DNA from: Paradesulfitobacterium ferrireducens
GTDB taxonomy: Bacteria; Bacillota; Desulfitobacteriia; Desulfitobacteriales; Desulfitobacteriaceae
Reading direction: 5' to 3'
NCBI RefSeq assembly: GCF_017310645.1
Contig: NZ_JAFLRH010000017.1
Location: 62,001 to 126,000 of the forward strand
Length of the DNA stretch: 64,000 nt
The notes under the pieces are model-generated. The model searched no databases, was not told the DNA's origin, and saw nothing but the letters and a program-made list of their open reading frames with translations. A program made the translations under genes and the position numbers. This document shows, in pieces, positions 39,205 to 47,282 of this stretch. The first letter of the stretch is position 1. Each line of letters begins with the position of its first letter.

Positions 39205-40098
39205 TTAAGTCAATTCCTGCCCGGATTCCAGCACTTCGCTCAAGGCTTTTAGAGCCACCTCAATCTGGCTGTCGTCCGGTTCTTTCGTTGTCAGGCGCTG
39301 CAGCATTAAGCCCGGCACAATCATCCAGCGCAGCCAGGGCGATTCCAAATGGCGGGCGGAAAACTTCAGCAGTTCATAGGCGATTCCGGCCACCAAAGGC
39401 ATGAGCAGGATACGCGAGAGAAAACGCCACCACAGAGGATGAAGACCCAAAAAGGCAAAGACAAAGATGCTGACCACAACCACCAAGAGCAGAAAACTAG
39501 TCCCGCAACGGGGGTGAAGCGTGGAAAACTTACGCGCGTTTTCCACAGTCAGTTCCTCCCCAGCCTCATAGGTATAGATTGCCTTATGCTCAGCCCCGTG
39601 ATATTGAAAAACCCGCTGAATATCAGATAACCGGGAAATGGCAATAATGTAGATAAAGAAAACAACGAGCCGGATTAACCCCTCCAGGAGGTTCTGCCAC
39701 ACCACTCCCTGCACTTTCCCTTGCAGCAGGTGAGCCGCTCCAGTCGGGAGTCCCACAAACAACAATAGTCCCAGTCCCAAAGCAATCGCGATGGTTAGGA
39801 ACATTTCACCCCAGCCCAGTTCTTCTCCCTCTTCTTCTCCCACGGCCCGGTTGGCGGAGTAAGTGAGAGCCTTGGTTCCCACAACCAGGGATTCAAGCAA
39901 AGCAACAAAGCCCCGGATGACCGGGAGCTTAAGCAAGGGCTTAGTCGCCCAGGCACGAATCGGCTGGCGCGTCACTTCAATCTCCCCGTTAGGGAGCCTG
40001 AGTGCGATTGCACTTTCGTTCGGGCCACGCATCATGACCCCTTCAATAACTGCCTGACCCCCATATTGTACCGGTCTGCCCACAAAAACTATCCCCAT
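39205..40098 (-). CDS. DUF1385 family membrane protein (YqhQ-like)
   Basis: This 297-residue protein begins with the family signature YGGQAVIEGVMMRGP, followed by about five hydrophobic segments and a conserved YHGAEHKAIYTYEAGEELT block and HPRCGTSFLL. The function of DUF1385 (B. subtilis YqhQ) is unknown. In many Firmicutes it lies between rpmE and prfA, as here. Likely inner-membrane. The histidine and cysteine residues in the conserved blocks could bind metal, but this is conjecture. Confidence 0.9.
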   Translation of the reverse strand: MGIVFVGRPVQYGGQAVIEGVMMRGPNESAIALRLPNGEIEVTRQPIRAWATKPLLKLPVIRGFVALLESLVVGTKALTYSANRAVGEEEGEELGWGEMFLTIAIALGLGLLLFVGLPTGAAHLLQGKVQGVVWQNLLEGLIRLVVFFIYIIAISRLSDIQRVFQYHGAEHKAIYTYEAGEELTVENARKFSTLHPRCGTSFLLLVVVVSIFVFAFLGLHPLWWRFLSRILLMPLVAGIAYELLKFSARHLESPWLRWMIVPGLMLQRLTTKEPDDSQIEVALKALSEVLESGQELT

Positions 40099-40142
40099 TC
40101 TCCTTATAGTTATGCAAACGCTAACACCAATGAAACTTGCTT

Positions 40143-40177
40143 AAGAAAAAAGCAGAGCTGGCGCTCTGCTTTTTCTT
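40143..40177 (-). terminator. terminator after rpmE
   Basis: Perfect 8-bp stem AGCAGAGC/GCTCTGCT (40151-40158 with 40163-40170), flanked by A and T runs on both sides, so it works in either orientation. On the minus strand it ends the rpmE transcript. Confidence 0.9.
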
Positions 40178-40201
40178 AGAAGCAACGACCGCAGGCCGTT
40201 G

Positions 40202-40402
40202 TTATTGCATTCCGTATTTCTTTTTAAAGCGGTCAACCCGGCCGCCTGCATCCACAAAACGTTGAACACCGGTATAGAAAGGATGGCATTTGGAACAAAT
40301 CTCCACCTTAATATCTTTCCTGGTGCTTCCTGTATGAATGACTTCTCCACAGGCACAAGTAATCGTGGTTTGCTCGTACTTGGGATGAGTGTTTTCTTTC
40401 AT
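40202..40402 (-). CDS. rpmE: 50S ribosomal protein bL31
   Basis: This 66-residue L31 is of the zinc-binding C+ type: CACGE near the N terminus and [10 protein letters not shown] in the second half supply the cysteines. The conserved [12 protein letters not shown] ending is present. It is part of the large ribosomal subunit near the central protuberance. Followed by a strong terminator. Zinc-binding L31 can also serve as a zinc reserve when a C- paralogue exists; none is visible here. Confidence 0.96.
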   Translation of the reverse strand: MKENTHPKYEQTTITCACGEVIHTGSTRKDIKVEICSKCHPFYTGVQRFVDAGGRVDRFKKKYGMQ

Positions 40403-40501
40403 GTTTTTTCACCCACTTTCTCCAGCTCAACTCTAAATATTTTAGCACAGAGGACCGGCAATGGTCAAGCGCTAAGAAATCAATAGTGCTAAGAAAACAT
40501 C

Positions 40502-41215
40502 TTACTGAGCCCCTGTACTTGCATAGAGTTGTCTGGGCAGCACTTTCTGGGGATCAATGGTTTTCCCGGAGAGCCTCACTTCAAAGTGAAGGTGGGGTCC
40601 GGTGGTATTTCCGGTATTACCGGAAATCGCAATGCCTTCTCCTTTTTCCACCCATTCTCCAACCTTAACCGTCAGTCTGCTGTTATGAGCATAAAGGGTT
40701 TGCACTCCGTTTCCATGATCGATCACAACGGTCAGTCCATAAACCGGGAGCCGTTCCGCTTTACTCACGCGCCCGGCTCGTGCGGCTTTCACCGTGATTC
40801 CCGTTGGAACCGCGATATCCAATCCGTGGTGAAATTCTCCTTCGCGCTCTCCATAAGATGATGAGACCGGTCCAACCAAGGGCCAGCTCCAGCTGCCGTT
40901 GGATCCACGTGCCAGTTCATGCCCTAAATAATTCTCTTTAATGGTCAGTGTGGTTCCCGGCCGAATCGTTTTAATTTTAGGATTCTGACGCAGGATCTGT
41001 TCCACGGTGGTGTGATAACGTTCGGCAATCAGAGGAAGCTCTCGGGCAGAATCAACCGTCACGACTGAATAAAACACATCCGGTGTTATGGCAGCCTGGG
41101 AATATGCAGGTCTTGCAGCTGGAAAGACAAAAAGCATCCCAGCAAGCACATGAGCCGAAATCAAAAGGAAAGCGGCGCTTCTTTCCCAAATTCGCCGCCT
41201 TCGATCACTATTCAT
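40502..41215 (-). CDS. M23 family peptidase with LysM domain
   Basis: This 237-residue secreted or membrane-anchored protein has a basic N-terminus with a hydrophobic signal segment (about 12-33), a single LysM-like module (about 60-105, TVEQILRQNPKIKTIRPGTTL) and a complete LytM/M23 zinc peptidase domain with HHGLDIAVP and HLHFEVR. The metal ligands are intact, unlike in the spoIIQ-like protein of this window. It probably cleaves peptidoglycan cross-links. The start is placed at ATG 41213-41215; GAGGTGG is 12 bp upstream, which is rather far, so a TTG seven codons earlier is possible. Confidence 0.88.
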   Translation of the reverse strand: MNSDRRRRIWERSAAFLLISAHVLAGMLFVFPAARPAYSQAAITPDVFYSVVTVDSARELPLIAERYHTTVEQILRQNPKIKTIRPGTTLTIKENYLGHELARGSNGSWSWPLVGPVSSSYGEREGEFHHGLDIAVPTGITVKAARAGRVSKAERLPVYGLTVVIDHGNGVQTLYAHNSRLTVKVGEWVEKGEGIAISGNTGNTTGPHLHFEVRLSGKTIDPQKVLPRQLYASTGAQ

Positions 41216-41310
41216 AAAGAAGAAATACCACCTCAAACTCTCTTAATGAAGGCATTCCTCTTTAGCTTTCCCATATGCCGGCAGATCTATACCTGACTCT
41301 ATTCAGGTAA

Positions 41311-41340
41311 GTAGTCAGGAGACAGAATTCAGGAGTCAGA
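41311..41340. repeat. heptamer repeat cluster
   Basis: Units AGTCAGGAG, GAATTCAGGAG and TCAGA occur in tandem. More units at about 41738-41760 lie on the far side of element 3. The region 41341-41513 shows no gene. Confidence 0.7.
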
Positions 41341-41513
41341 ATAAGTATCCTGTGATACAAAACGATAAATTCGCAGCTTATGAACAGCTCCAAACCGTTT
41401 CGTAACGTATAACTGGTGGGCGTGGTAGGGGTAAAATCCCATTGTAGTGTAATAGAAGTACTCGAACTCGCACGATCCTTGTTCTTTTGCCCAACGTATT
41501 CTGAATTCTGCCC

Positions 41514-41702
41514 TGTAACATGCCTGCAAGCTACCTTGCCCGCTCACCACGCGCCGGAGCTGCTCGCTTGTCGACTCGCTACCGCGCCAAACCTTTGGGT
41601 AATACCTGGAGTGAACCGTGGCGCGGCTTCACGCTTCGTCGACTGCGCTCACGACGCTCCTCTGCTCTACGGTTCGCTCCGCAAGGTAGCTTGCCTGTTA
41701 CA
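41514..41702 (+). repeat. interspersed palindromic element, short form (element 3)
   Basis: This element of about 189 bp has outer arms TGTAACA and GCAAGCTACCTTGC at the left and GCAAGGTAGCTTGC and TTACA at the right, which pair with each other but differ from the ends of elements 1 and 2. The core has CCGCGCC/GGCGCGG and GTCGAC/GTCGAC helices around the conserved AAACC and GGGTAATACCTG region. The GCTGC-gta-GCAGC flank hairpin (41713-41725) lies on the opposite side of the core compared with element 2. Confidence 0.85.
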
Positions 41703-41764
41703 TTCATCAGTGGTGCTGCGTAGCAGCATGGAAGTCTGACTACTGACTCCTGACTACTTCAAAC

Positions 41765-42727
41765 TTAGACGTTTAGCGCCCCTTTGATCATATTCTTGGG
41801 CTTCTTGTCAAAACGGTGGCGGGCCTCAATAAAGCGCACGGTTCCGGATTTGCCGCGCATCACCACGGTATGCGTCATCGCCCCTCCCGCATGGAAAGTC
41901 ACTCCCCGCAGAAGATGTCCCTCCGTAATTCCGGTTGCCGCAAAAAATACATCGTCATTAGCCACTAAATCATCCAGCGTTAATAATTTGGACACATCTT
42001 GAATTCCCAACGCTTTGGCCCGTTCGACATCCGCATCATTTTCCGGCCAGAGTCTGCCCTGCATTTCTCCGCCCAAACAGCGCAGGGCTGCCGCAGCCAG
42101 AACCCCTTCCGGAGCTCCCCCAATCCCCATCATAATGTCAACCCCGGTCCCTTCGAAAGCGCAAGCCACTGCAGGAGACACATCCCCGTCACTGATCAGG
42201 CGAATTCTGGCTCCGCAAGCACGAACATCCGAAATCAGCTTGGCATGGCGCGGGCGGTCGAGGATTACCACGGTCAGGTCATCCATACTCTTATCCAAGG
42301 CTTGAGCGACCTGTGTAAGGTTTTGCTCTACCGGAGCATCAAGATGAATCCGCCCGCGCGCCGCCGGGCCCACGGCAATTTTGTCCATATACATATCCGG
42401 AGCATGCAAGAGCACACCTTTTTTAGCAATCGCAACCACAGCAATGGCCCCGGTCAAACCTTTGGCCACAATATTGGTTCCTTCCAAAGGATCTACCGCA
42501 ACGTCAAGCTCACGCCCGTCTCCGGCACCTACCTTTTCCCCGATGTAAAGCATCGGTGCTTCGTCCATTTCTCCTTCTCCGATGACCACGGTTCCATTCA
42601 TGTGAATGGTGTCAAAGACCGCACGCATTGCTTCCACAGCCGCTTCATCCGCTGCTTCCTTATTGCCGCGCCCAACCCACCTGGCCGAAGCCAATGCTGC
42701 AGCCTCTGTGACCCGGGCAAATTCCAT
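41765..42727 (-). CDS. glpX: fructose-1,6-bisphosphatase class II
   Basis: This 320-residue GlpX-type phosphatase has GEGEMDEAPMLYIG with metal-binding acids, VDPLEGTN (the lithium-sensitive phosphatase signature) and a GIGGAPEGVLAAAAL loop. It converts FBP to F6P in gluconeogenesis. The start is taken at ATG 42725-42727, giving the usual MEFARVTEAAALASARW; a TTG six codons earlier has no site. It clusters with transaldolase and fba, so central carbon genes are grouped as in B. subtilis ywjI-ywjH-fbaA. Confidence 0.95.
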   Translation of the reverse strand: MEFARVTEAAALASARWVGRGNKEAADEAAVEAMRAVFDTIHMNGTVVIGEGEMDEAPMLYIGEKVGAGDGRELDVAVDPLEGTNIVAKGLTGAIAVVAIAKKGVLLHAPDMYMDKIAVGPAARGRIHLDAPVEQNLTQVAQALDKSMDDLTVVILDRPRHAKLISDVRACGARIRLISDGDVSPAVACAFEGTGVDIMMGIGGAPEGVLAAAALRCLGGEMQGRLWPENDADVERAKALGIQDVSKLLTLDDLVANDDVFFAATGITEGHLLRGVTFHAGGAMTHTVVMRGKSGTVRFIEARHRFDKKPKNMIKGALNV

Positions 42728-42770
42728 AGTTAACTCTCTTTCCAAGTCCCCGCCCCCTTGATTTCGTAAG

Positions 42771-42891
42771 GATTCAGGAGTCAGGAGTCAGGAGTCAGAA
42801 TTCAGAATTCGATTTCAAAATCTGGCAAACATTATTCCGCAATGACTACTGACTACTGACTACTGACTACTGACTACTGACTACTGACTAC
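42771..42891. repeat. two heptamer arrays upstream of glpX
   Basis: GGAGTCA occurs three times followed by GAATTCA units (42771-42809). TGACTAC is repeated seven times without interruption (42843-42891). The surrounding gap 42728-43114 contains no gene; its right part has a weak terminator for the transaldolase gene. Confidence 0.9.
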
Positions 42892-43011
42892 TCTGTGTAT
42901 CATATTTTTGAATTTCCCTCCTTATTGTGCCATACGAATTGAGGCATTGCAACCAAATTACCTACATTTGCCAAGAAATAATACACAAATTTTAATTCCG
43001 GTTTTCCCTTT

Positions 43012-43056
43012 CTGTAAAAGAAAACACCCCTAAACCTTAATGGCAGCGGTGCTTTC
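43012..43056 (-). terminator. probable terminator after transaldolase gene
   Basis: On the minus strand, GAAAGCACC and GGTGTTTTC pair across a 19-nt loop, followed by TTTTACAG. The stem has one mismatch, so it is weak. Confidence 0.5.
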
Positions 43057-43114
43057 TACTCTAACCTCAAAAACTTTGGTTTTCTTTTATTCGAGGAACT
43101 TTAAGTAATAGTAA

Positions 43115-43759
43115 TTAAGGATTTAGCTTCTTCCAATCATCTAGGAACCTTTGAATTCCGGCTTCTGTCAACGGATGTTTGAATAATTGGCGCAAGACTG
43201 CAAACGGAATCGTGGCATAATGCGTCCCCAGCTTAGCCGCTTCCAGTACATGATAAGGATTGCGAATGCTGGCGGCAATCACTTTCGTTTCAAGCTCATG
43301 CACAGCGAAGATATCGCAAATATCCGCTACCACCTTGAGTCCGTCTTCACCAATATCATCCAGGCGCCCAAGGAAAGGACTAACATAGGTGGCTCCTGCC
43401 CTTGCTGCCAATAGCGCTTGCACCGGGGTAAATACCAAGGTGACATTGGTCTTAATCCCTTCCCCAGCCAACACTTTAACCGTACGCAGCCCTTCCTCCG
43501 TCATCGGAATTTTGACTACGATATGGGGACTGATCCCGGCGAGTTCACGGGCTTCCCTTAGCATCCCCTTATGGTCCAGCGCTATAACTTCCGCACTGAC
43601 TGGTCCTCGAACAATGCCCATGATCTCGTGCAAAAGCGTGTGAAAATCTTTGCCTTCCTTCGCTACCAGCGTCGGATTCGTGGTTAAACCGGCGATAACA
43701 CCCATATTCCAGGCCTGGGTTATTTCGTCAATGTTAGCCGAATCTAGGAAAAACCGCAA
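43115..43759 (-). CDS. tal: transaldolase / fructose-6-phosphate aldolase family protein
   Basis: This 214-residue short-type transaldolase (TalC/MipB group) has [21 protein letters not shown] and the Schiff-base lysine in [11 protein letters not shown]. It belongs to the pentose-phosphate pathway. The start is set at TTG 43757-43759, 6 bp from AGAGGTG, giving the standard [10 protein letters not shown]; a GTG three codons upstream overlaps the site. Enzymes of this size may act as transaldolase or F6P aldolase; the neighbourhood (fba, glpX, as B. subtilis ywjH) favours transaldolase. Confidence 0.93.
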   Translation of the reverse strand: MRFFLDSANIDEITQAWNMGVIAGLTTNPTLVAKEGKDFHTLLHEIMGIVRGPVSAEVIALDHKGMLREARELAGISPHIVVKIPMTEEGLRTVKVLAGEGIKTNVTLVFTPVQALLAARAGATYVSPFLGRLDDIGEDGLKVVADICDIFAVHELETKVIAASIRNPYHVLEAAKLGTHYATIPFAVLRQLFKHPLTEAGIQRFLDDWKKLNP

Positions 43760-43797
43760 TTCATTCACCTCTTACGTATTTATTTAATGAGCTAGTT

Positions 43798-43834
43798 AAG
43801 TAGCAAAAACCGGCTGGTTTGTAGCCAACCGGTT
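43798..43834 (-). terminator. terminator after fba
   Basis: On the minus strand, AACCGGTTGG and CCAGCCGGTT form a stem with one mismatch around a 7-nt loop, followed by TTTGCTACTT (43808-43834). Confidence 0.75.
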
Positions 43835-43914
43835 CTATTTCTAGAGCGATCTCGCTTAAATCCCGAGTTCACCCTCCTTGACTACGCCTTTAGTGTATGA
43901 CCCGCGCCCCCGGA

Positions 43915-44769
43915 TTATGCTTTGCCGTTACTGCCGAAGACCCTGATTTTCTCGCGGATAATCTCGGTTGCAGCTTCCCGGGCCGGACCTAGCACCTTGC
44001 GCGGGTCAATTTCCTTGGGATTGTCGTTGAGCACCTGACGCGCCGCTAAGACGAAGGCTTCCCTTATGTTGGTATCGATGTTAACCTTGCGCACGCCCAA
44101 AGAAATGGCTTCTTTGATCGCCTCATCCGGAACTCCGGAAGATCCGTGAAGCACGATTGGGAGGCTTACTCGGGCTTTGATTTTTTTCAAGCGCTCAAAA
44201 TCGAGTTTTGGCACCCCTTTATACTGTCCATGAGCTGTACCGATCGCCACTGCCAAAGAGTCTACTCCGGTTGCCATGACAAACTTTTCTGCTTCCTCCG
44301 GATCAGTGAAGAAGGCCTCCCGCTCATCTACACTGATGTCATCCTCTGTGCCGCCGATCTTGCCCAGCTCAGCCTCTACCGAGATTCCCAAAGGCCGTGC
44401 CGCTTCAATGACTTTGTTCGTGAGCGCAATGTTTTCAGCAAGAGTGAGCTTGGAGCCATCTATCATAACCGAGCTGAAACCGCTGCGGATGCATTGCATG
44501 ACCTGGTTAAAGCTCGTACCGTGGTCAAGGTGAAGCGCCACCGGCACTGTAGCCTGCTCTGCCGCCAGTTTGGTTAAGGCCGTGATATAATCGATCCCCG
44601 CATACTTGATCGCACCTTGGCTTGCCTGGATAATCACCGGGGAACGTTCGGCCTCGGCTGCTGCTACAATCGCCTGGACGATTTCCATGTTGTTGCAGTT
44701 GAAGGCACCGACTGCATAGCCGCCGCGTTCGGCCTCAGCCAGTAAATCTTTCACAGGAACTAAATTCAT
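43915..44769 (-). CDS. fba: class II fructose-bisphosphate aldolase
   Basis: This 284-residue zinc aldolase has catalytic and metal residues in LHLDHGTSF, AIGTAHGQYKG and LHGSSGVPDE. It cleaves FBP into DHAP and G3P, and here probably serves both glycolysis and gluconeogenesis. The start is ATG 44767-44769 behind AGGAGG; the longer reading would include that site. It is 4 bp from the upstream Cys-rich gene, so the two are cotranscribed. Confidence 0.95.
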   Translation of the reverse strand: MNLVPVKDLLAEAERGGYAVGAFNCNNMEIVQAIVAAAEAERSPVIIQASQGAIKYAGIDYITALTKLAAEQATVPVALHLDHGTSFNQVMQCIRSGFSSVMIDGSKLTLAENIALTNKVIEAARPLGISVEAELGKIGGTEDDISVDEREAFFTDPEEAEKFVMATGVDSLAVAIGTAHGQYKGVPKLDFERLKKIKARVSLPIVLHGSSGVPDEAIKEAISLGVRKVNIDTNIREAFVLAARQVLNDNPKEIDPRKVLGPAREAATEIIREKIRVFGSNGKA

Positions 44770-44773
44770 AATG

Positions 44774-45448
44774 TTATTCCTCCTCATTCGCCTTTGCCAG
44801 GTGCTGCCCGCGCAAAGGACGATTAATTAGCCATGTTTTATTCTCTTCCAAAAAGATGGAAGTCATGCTTTCTACAGGCCTGATTTTATCTGAACTGTCC
44901 GCATAAATGATTCCAAGCGCTTCACAATGCTCACAATATAATTCAATGCGGTCAGGCAGAAGCTCAAACGCTAAATGGTTATTGCCGCAGCTGCAGCCTA
45001 AAGCTCCGTTTTTGGACAGATAATGAAGGTGATCTAACAGCCTCAGCATAACCTCCGGATTTTCAAATTCTTCTTCATATCCCAGCTCGGTTGCCAGTTC
45101 ACTGATCGATTTTTCACGTTCCTGGAACGACTGGGCCACTTTTTGTTTGGGACCGATAAAACCTGTCGGCGTCTCCACTTCCGGACACATAAGCGGAAGC
45201 ACGTCTTTGCTCCAAAGCGCGCGCCGGCTTAAGCGAATATAATGGGTCTGGCTGCAAAAAGCGCAATCAAAGGCCAGACTAAACTCTTTTCGTTTCAGGC
45301 TGGCTACGGAGAGTAAGTTCGCTCCGCATTGACAGGTAAGGTTTACTCTTCCTTCCCTTGAAAAAGCAAAGAGAGAGAGCGCCTGAAAGTTTAATTCCCC
45401 ACACTGCGGACATTGGATGGCGATGGTCGTCGTTGTCGGCAGAATCAC
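44774..45448 (-). CDS. Cys-rich (zinc-ribbon-like) hypothetical protein
   Basis: This protein of about 224 residues starts at GTG 45446-45448, spaced 6 bp from GAGGTGGG. It has four Cys pairs: CPQC, CQC (in LTCQCGANLL), CAFC and, in the second half, CSC plus CEHC, suggesting two structural zinc sites. A middle helix-rich segment lacks Cys. No signal or membrane segment. I do not recognise a family. It sits between spo0F and fba, where B. subtilis has no gene, and is only 4 bp from fba, so it probably shares that transcript. Possibly a regulator of sporulation or carbon flow, but nothing in the sequence proves it. Confidence 0.7.
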   Translation of the reverse strand: MILPTTTTIAIQCPQCGELNFQALSLFAFSREGRVNLTCQCGANLLSVASLKRKEFSLAFDCAFCSQTHYIRLSRRALWSKDVLPLMCPEVETPTGFIGPKQKVAQSFQEREKSISELATELGYEEEFENPEVMLRLLDHLHYLSKNGALGCSCGNNHLAFELLPDRIELYCEHCEALGIIYADSSDKIRPVESMTSIFLEENKTWLINRPLRGQHLAKANEEE

Positions 45449-45539
45449 AATTCCCACCTCTTTTCTGTACAGCATATACTTCGGCATTTAAGAAATTTTT
45501 CCTGCCAAGAGGAAGAACTTTCAATTTCTTAATTTTCGA

Positions 45540-45580
45540 AAGACAAAAGCCTCCGGCTTGACTTCGATCACCGAAGGCTT
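45540..45580 (-). terminator. terminator after spo0F
   Basis: On the minus strand, AAGCCTTCGG and CCGGAGGCTT (45547-45556 with 45571-45580) form a stem followed by TTTGTCTTTCG, 12 bp after the spo0F stop. Confidence 0.8.
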
Positions 45581-45591
45581 AAAATAAGGAG

Positions 45592-45954
45592 TCAGTTCTT
45601 TGCTAAAATTTCGCGCACTTTATCACGCAATTCGAATAAATCAAAAGGCTTGCTTATGTAGTGAAGGATCCCTAATTCCTGTGCCTGCTCCATATTCTGT
45701 ATATCCCCGTAGGCTGTCATCATAATAACTCCTACTTTTTGATTATTAAGCCGGATTTGGCGCAAGGTCTCAATCCCATTTATCCCGGGCATTTTCATAT
45801 CCATAAGAATCAGATCCGGAAGGAAACGCTGTATAAGCTCTAATGCCTCTGTGCCATTGGCAGCCATCTCCACTTCATGCTTTTCCTCACGGAAGGTCTC
45901 ATACAGGAGACGGCGCACCCCCAGTTGATCATCCACAATTAGTATTCTAGCCAA
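45592..45954 (-). CDS. spo0F: sporulation response regulator Spo0F
   Basis: This 120-residue stand-alone receiver domain has an acidic pair in LIVDDQ, phospho-acceptor Asp in LILMDMKMPG, Thr in MMTAYG and Lys in ISKPFD. The sequence resembles B. subtilis Spo0F closely (VDDQ, PDLILMDMKMPG, MTAYG, SKPFD) and the gene is next to fba as there. Spo0F relays phosphate from sensor kinases to Spo0B. Many clostridia lack a full phosphorelay, so its partner here is open. The start is set at TTG 45952-45954 behind AGGGGAT; an ATG ten codons upstream (45984) lacks a site but is an alternative. Confidence 0.88.
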   Translation of the reverse strand: MARILIVDDQLGVRRLLYETFREEKHEVEMAANGTEALELIQRFLPDLILMDMKMPGINGIETLRQIRLNNQKVGVIMMTAYGDIQNMEQAQELGILHYISKPFDLFELRDKVREILAKN

Positions 45955-45999
45955 CCGATCATCCCCTTCGCTGTCCAACGTCATATATCTTTGTGTAAA

Positions 46000-47181
46000 C
46001 TATTCTGCTTGTACCTCTAAAACTCCTTCTTCTGTAAGGGTACGCTTTGCATAAATCCTGCCTTGGCGCCAATATTGCCGGAGCAGGCGCGGATTGGCCA
46101 GGGTGCGCCTGAGCGGAATCTCCACTTCATCCCCGGGAAGACTCTCTAACTGCCCTAAATCAAGCACCGTCAGCTGCATTCCGATTTTTCCGGCAACCGG
46201 GACGGTCTGGCCGTGCACTTTAATTTTTTCCGTACCTAATGTGACTCCAAACAATGCGGCCGTGTTCTTTACAAATATTTTTAATAAATCCCACAATCCC
46301 TGAGGCACAAAATGAGGCACCACGCCAAAACCATCGGCATACCCCGCCCCGATTACCGCTAAGGTTGTCTCCGTCTTCGTTTTGTAAATGCTTTGATACC
46401 CTACATACGTGCCTTTGGGCACCCGGTGAGCATAGAGCACCTTCGCTTTGGCAGCCCACGGGTCTTTTAAGGTGAGTTGACGGCCAAAGCCCGGTCCCGG
46501 CATATGCCCGATTAAAAGGGTGCCTATACGCACAAAATCGTGATGGTACTCCGGATAATCCAGGAAAGCCGCACTGTTGCACACATGTTTCCATTGGGAC
46601 TTGATCCCGTACCGTTCCAGGGCAGCAACCCCGTCCCTAAACTTTTCATATTGCCCCCGGGTATAGCTATGATCCCTTTGAGCAGCCCGGGCAAAATGCG
46701 TGTAAACCCCCGCGACCTCCAAATGAGAAGCGTTGAGCAAGAGCTCAGCCACTTCCGGAAGTTCTTCCGGGCGCATGCCGGTCCTTCCCATACCCGTTTC
46801 CAGCTTCAGATGGACAGCGGCTTTAAGTCCTTCCTGACGACAGAGCTCGTCCAGCCTGGAGATGCTTTGCCTGTCAGCTAAGCTAAGCTGCAACCCACCC
46901 TCAATGGCTTTCCTCCACTGCTGGGGCAAGGTTGGACCCAGAACCAGGATCAACCCTTCAAGTCCATGGCGGCGCAGGTTCAACCCTTCTTCAACCGTCG
47001 TCACCGCGAAGGCTTCACACCCTTCAGCCGCCAGGGTCCGGGCCACTTCCACCGCCCCCAAGCCATAGGCATCTGCTTTGACTACCGCCATGCAGCGCGC
47101 CTGGGACTGGATAATGCGTGTTACTTCTTGATAATTATGTGCAACCGCATCCAGGTCAATGTCTATCCAAATTACGGCCAC
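46000..47181 (-). CDS. alr: alanine racemase
   Basis: This 393-residue PLP enzyme makes D-alanine for peptidoglycan. The PLP lysine is in VVKADAYGLGAVEV, the N-terminal barrel has GMGRTGMRPEELPE, and the C-terminal beta domain has AVIGAGYADGF near the catalytic tyrosine segment and GKIGMQLTVLD. The GTG start follows a G-rich site. It stands between a FemABX-like wall gene and spo0F. Vegetative or spore-specific role cannot be told apart. Confidence 0.94.
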   Translation of the reverse strand: MAVIWIDIDLDAVAHNYQEVTRIIQSQARCMAVVKADAYGLGAVEVARTLAAEGCEAFAVTTVEEGLNLRRHGLEGLILVLGPTLPQQWRKAIEGGLQLSLADRQSISRLDELCRQEGLKAAVHLKLETGMGRTGMRPEELPEVAELLLNASHLEVAGVYTHFARAAQRDHSYTRGQYEKFRDGVAALERYGIKSQWKHVCNSAAFLDYPEYHHDFVRIGTLLIGHMPGPGFGRQLTLKDPWAAKAKVLYAHRVPKGTYVGYQSIYKTKTETTLAVIGAGYADGFGVVPHFVPQGLWDLLKIFVKNTAALFGVTLGTEKIKVHGQTVPVAGKIGMQLTVLDLGQLESLPGDEVEIPLRRTLANPRLLRQYWRQGRIYAKRTLTEEGVLEVQAE

Positions 47182-47220
47182 TTTTTCCCCACCTCCGCCA
47201 GCGCCCGATATAGGAAACTT

Positions 47221-47282
47221 ACTTCAGATGGGGTTTTAACCCCCGATAGTTCCGGTGGAACTATCGCACTTGTTTCTGAAGT
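47221..47282 (-). promoter_or_regulatory. three-helix structured element at the femX 3' end
   Basis: An outer helix ACTTCAGA/TCTGAAGT (47221-47228 with 47275-47282) encloses two perfect hairpins, GGGGTT/AACCCC (47230-47243) and CGATAGTTCC/GGAACTATCG (47244-47266), forming a three-way junction. The femX stop codon lies in the second hairpin. No U tract follows on either strand. Function unknown. Confidence 0.55.

Noticed and set aside
42843-42891. CRISPR-like array from regular TGACTAC repeats
   Set aside because: The seven-base units are directly adjacent with no spacers, and no cas genes are present; it is a simple tandem repeat.
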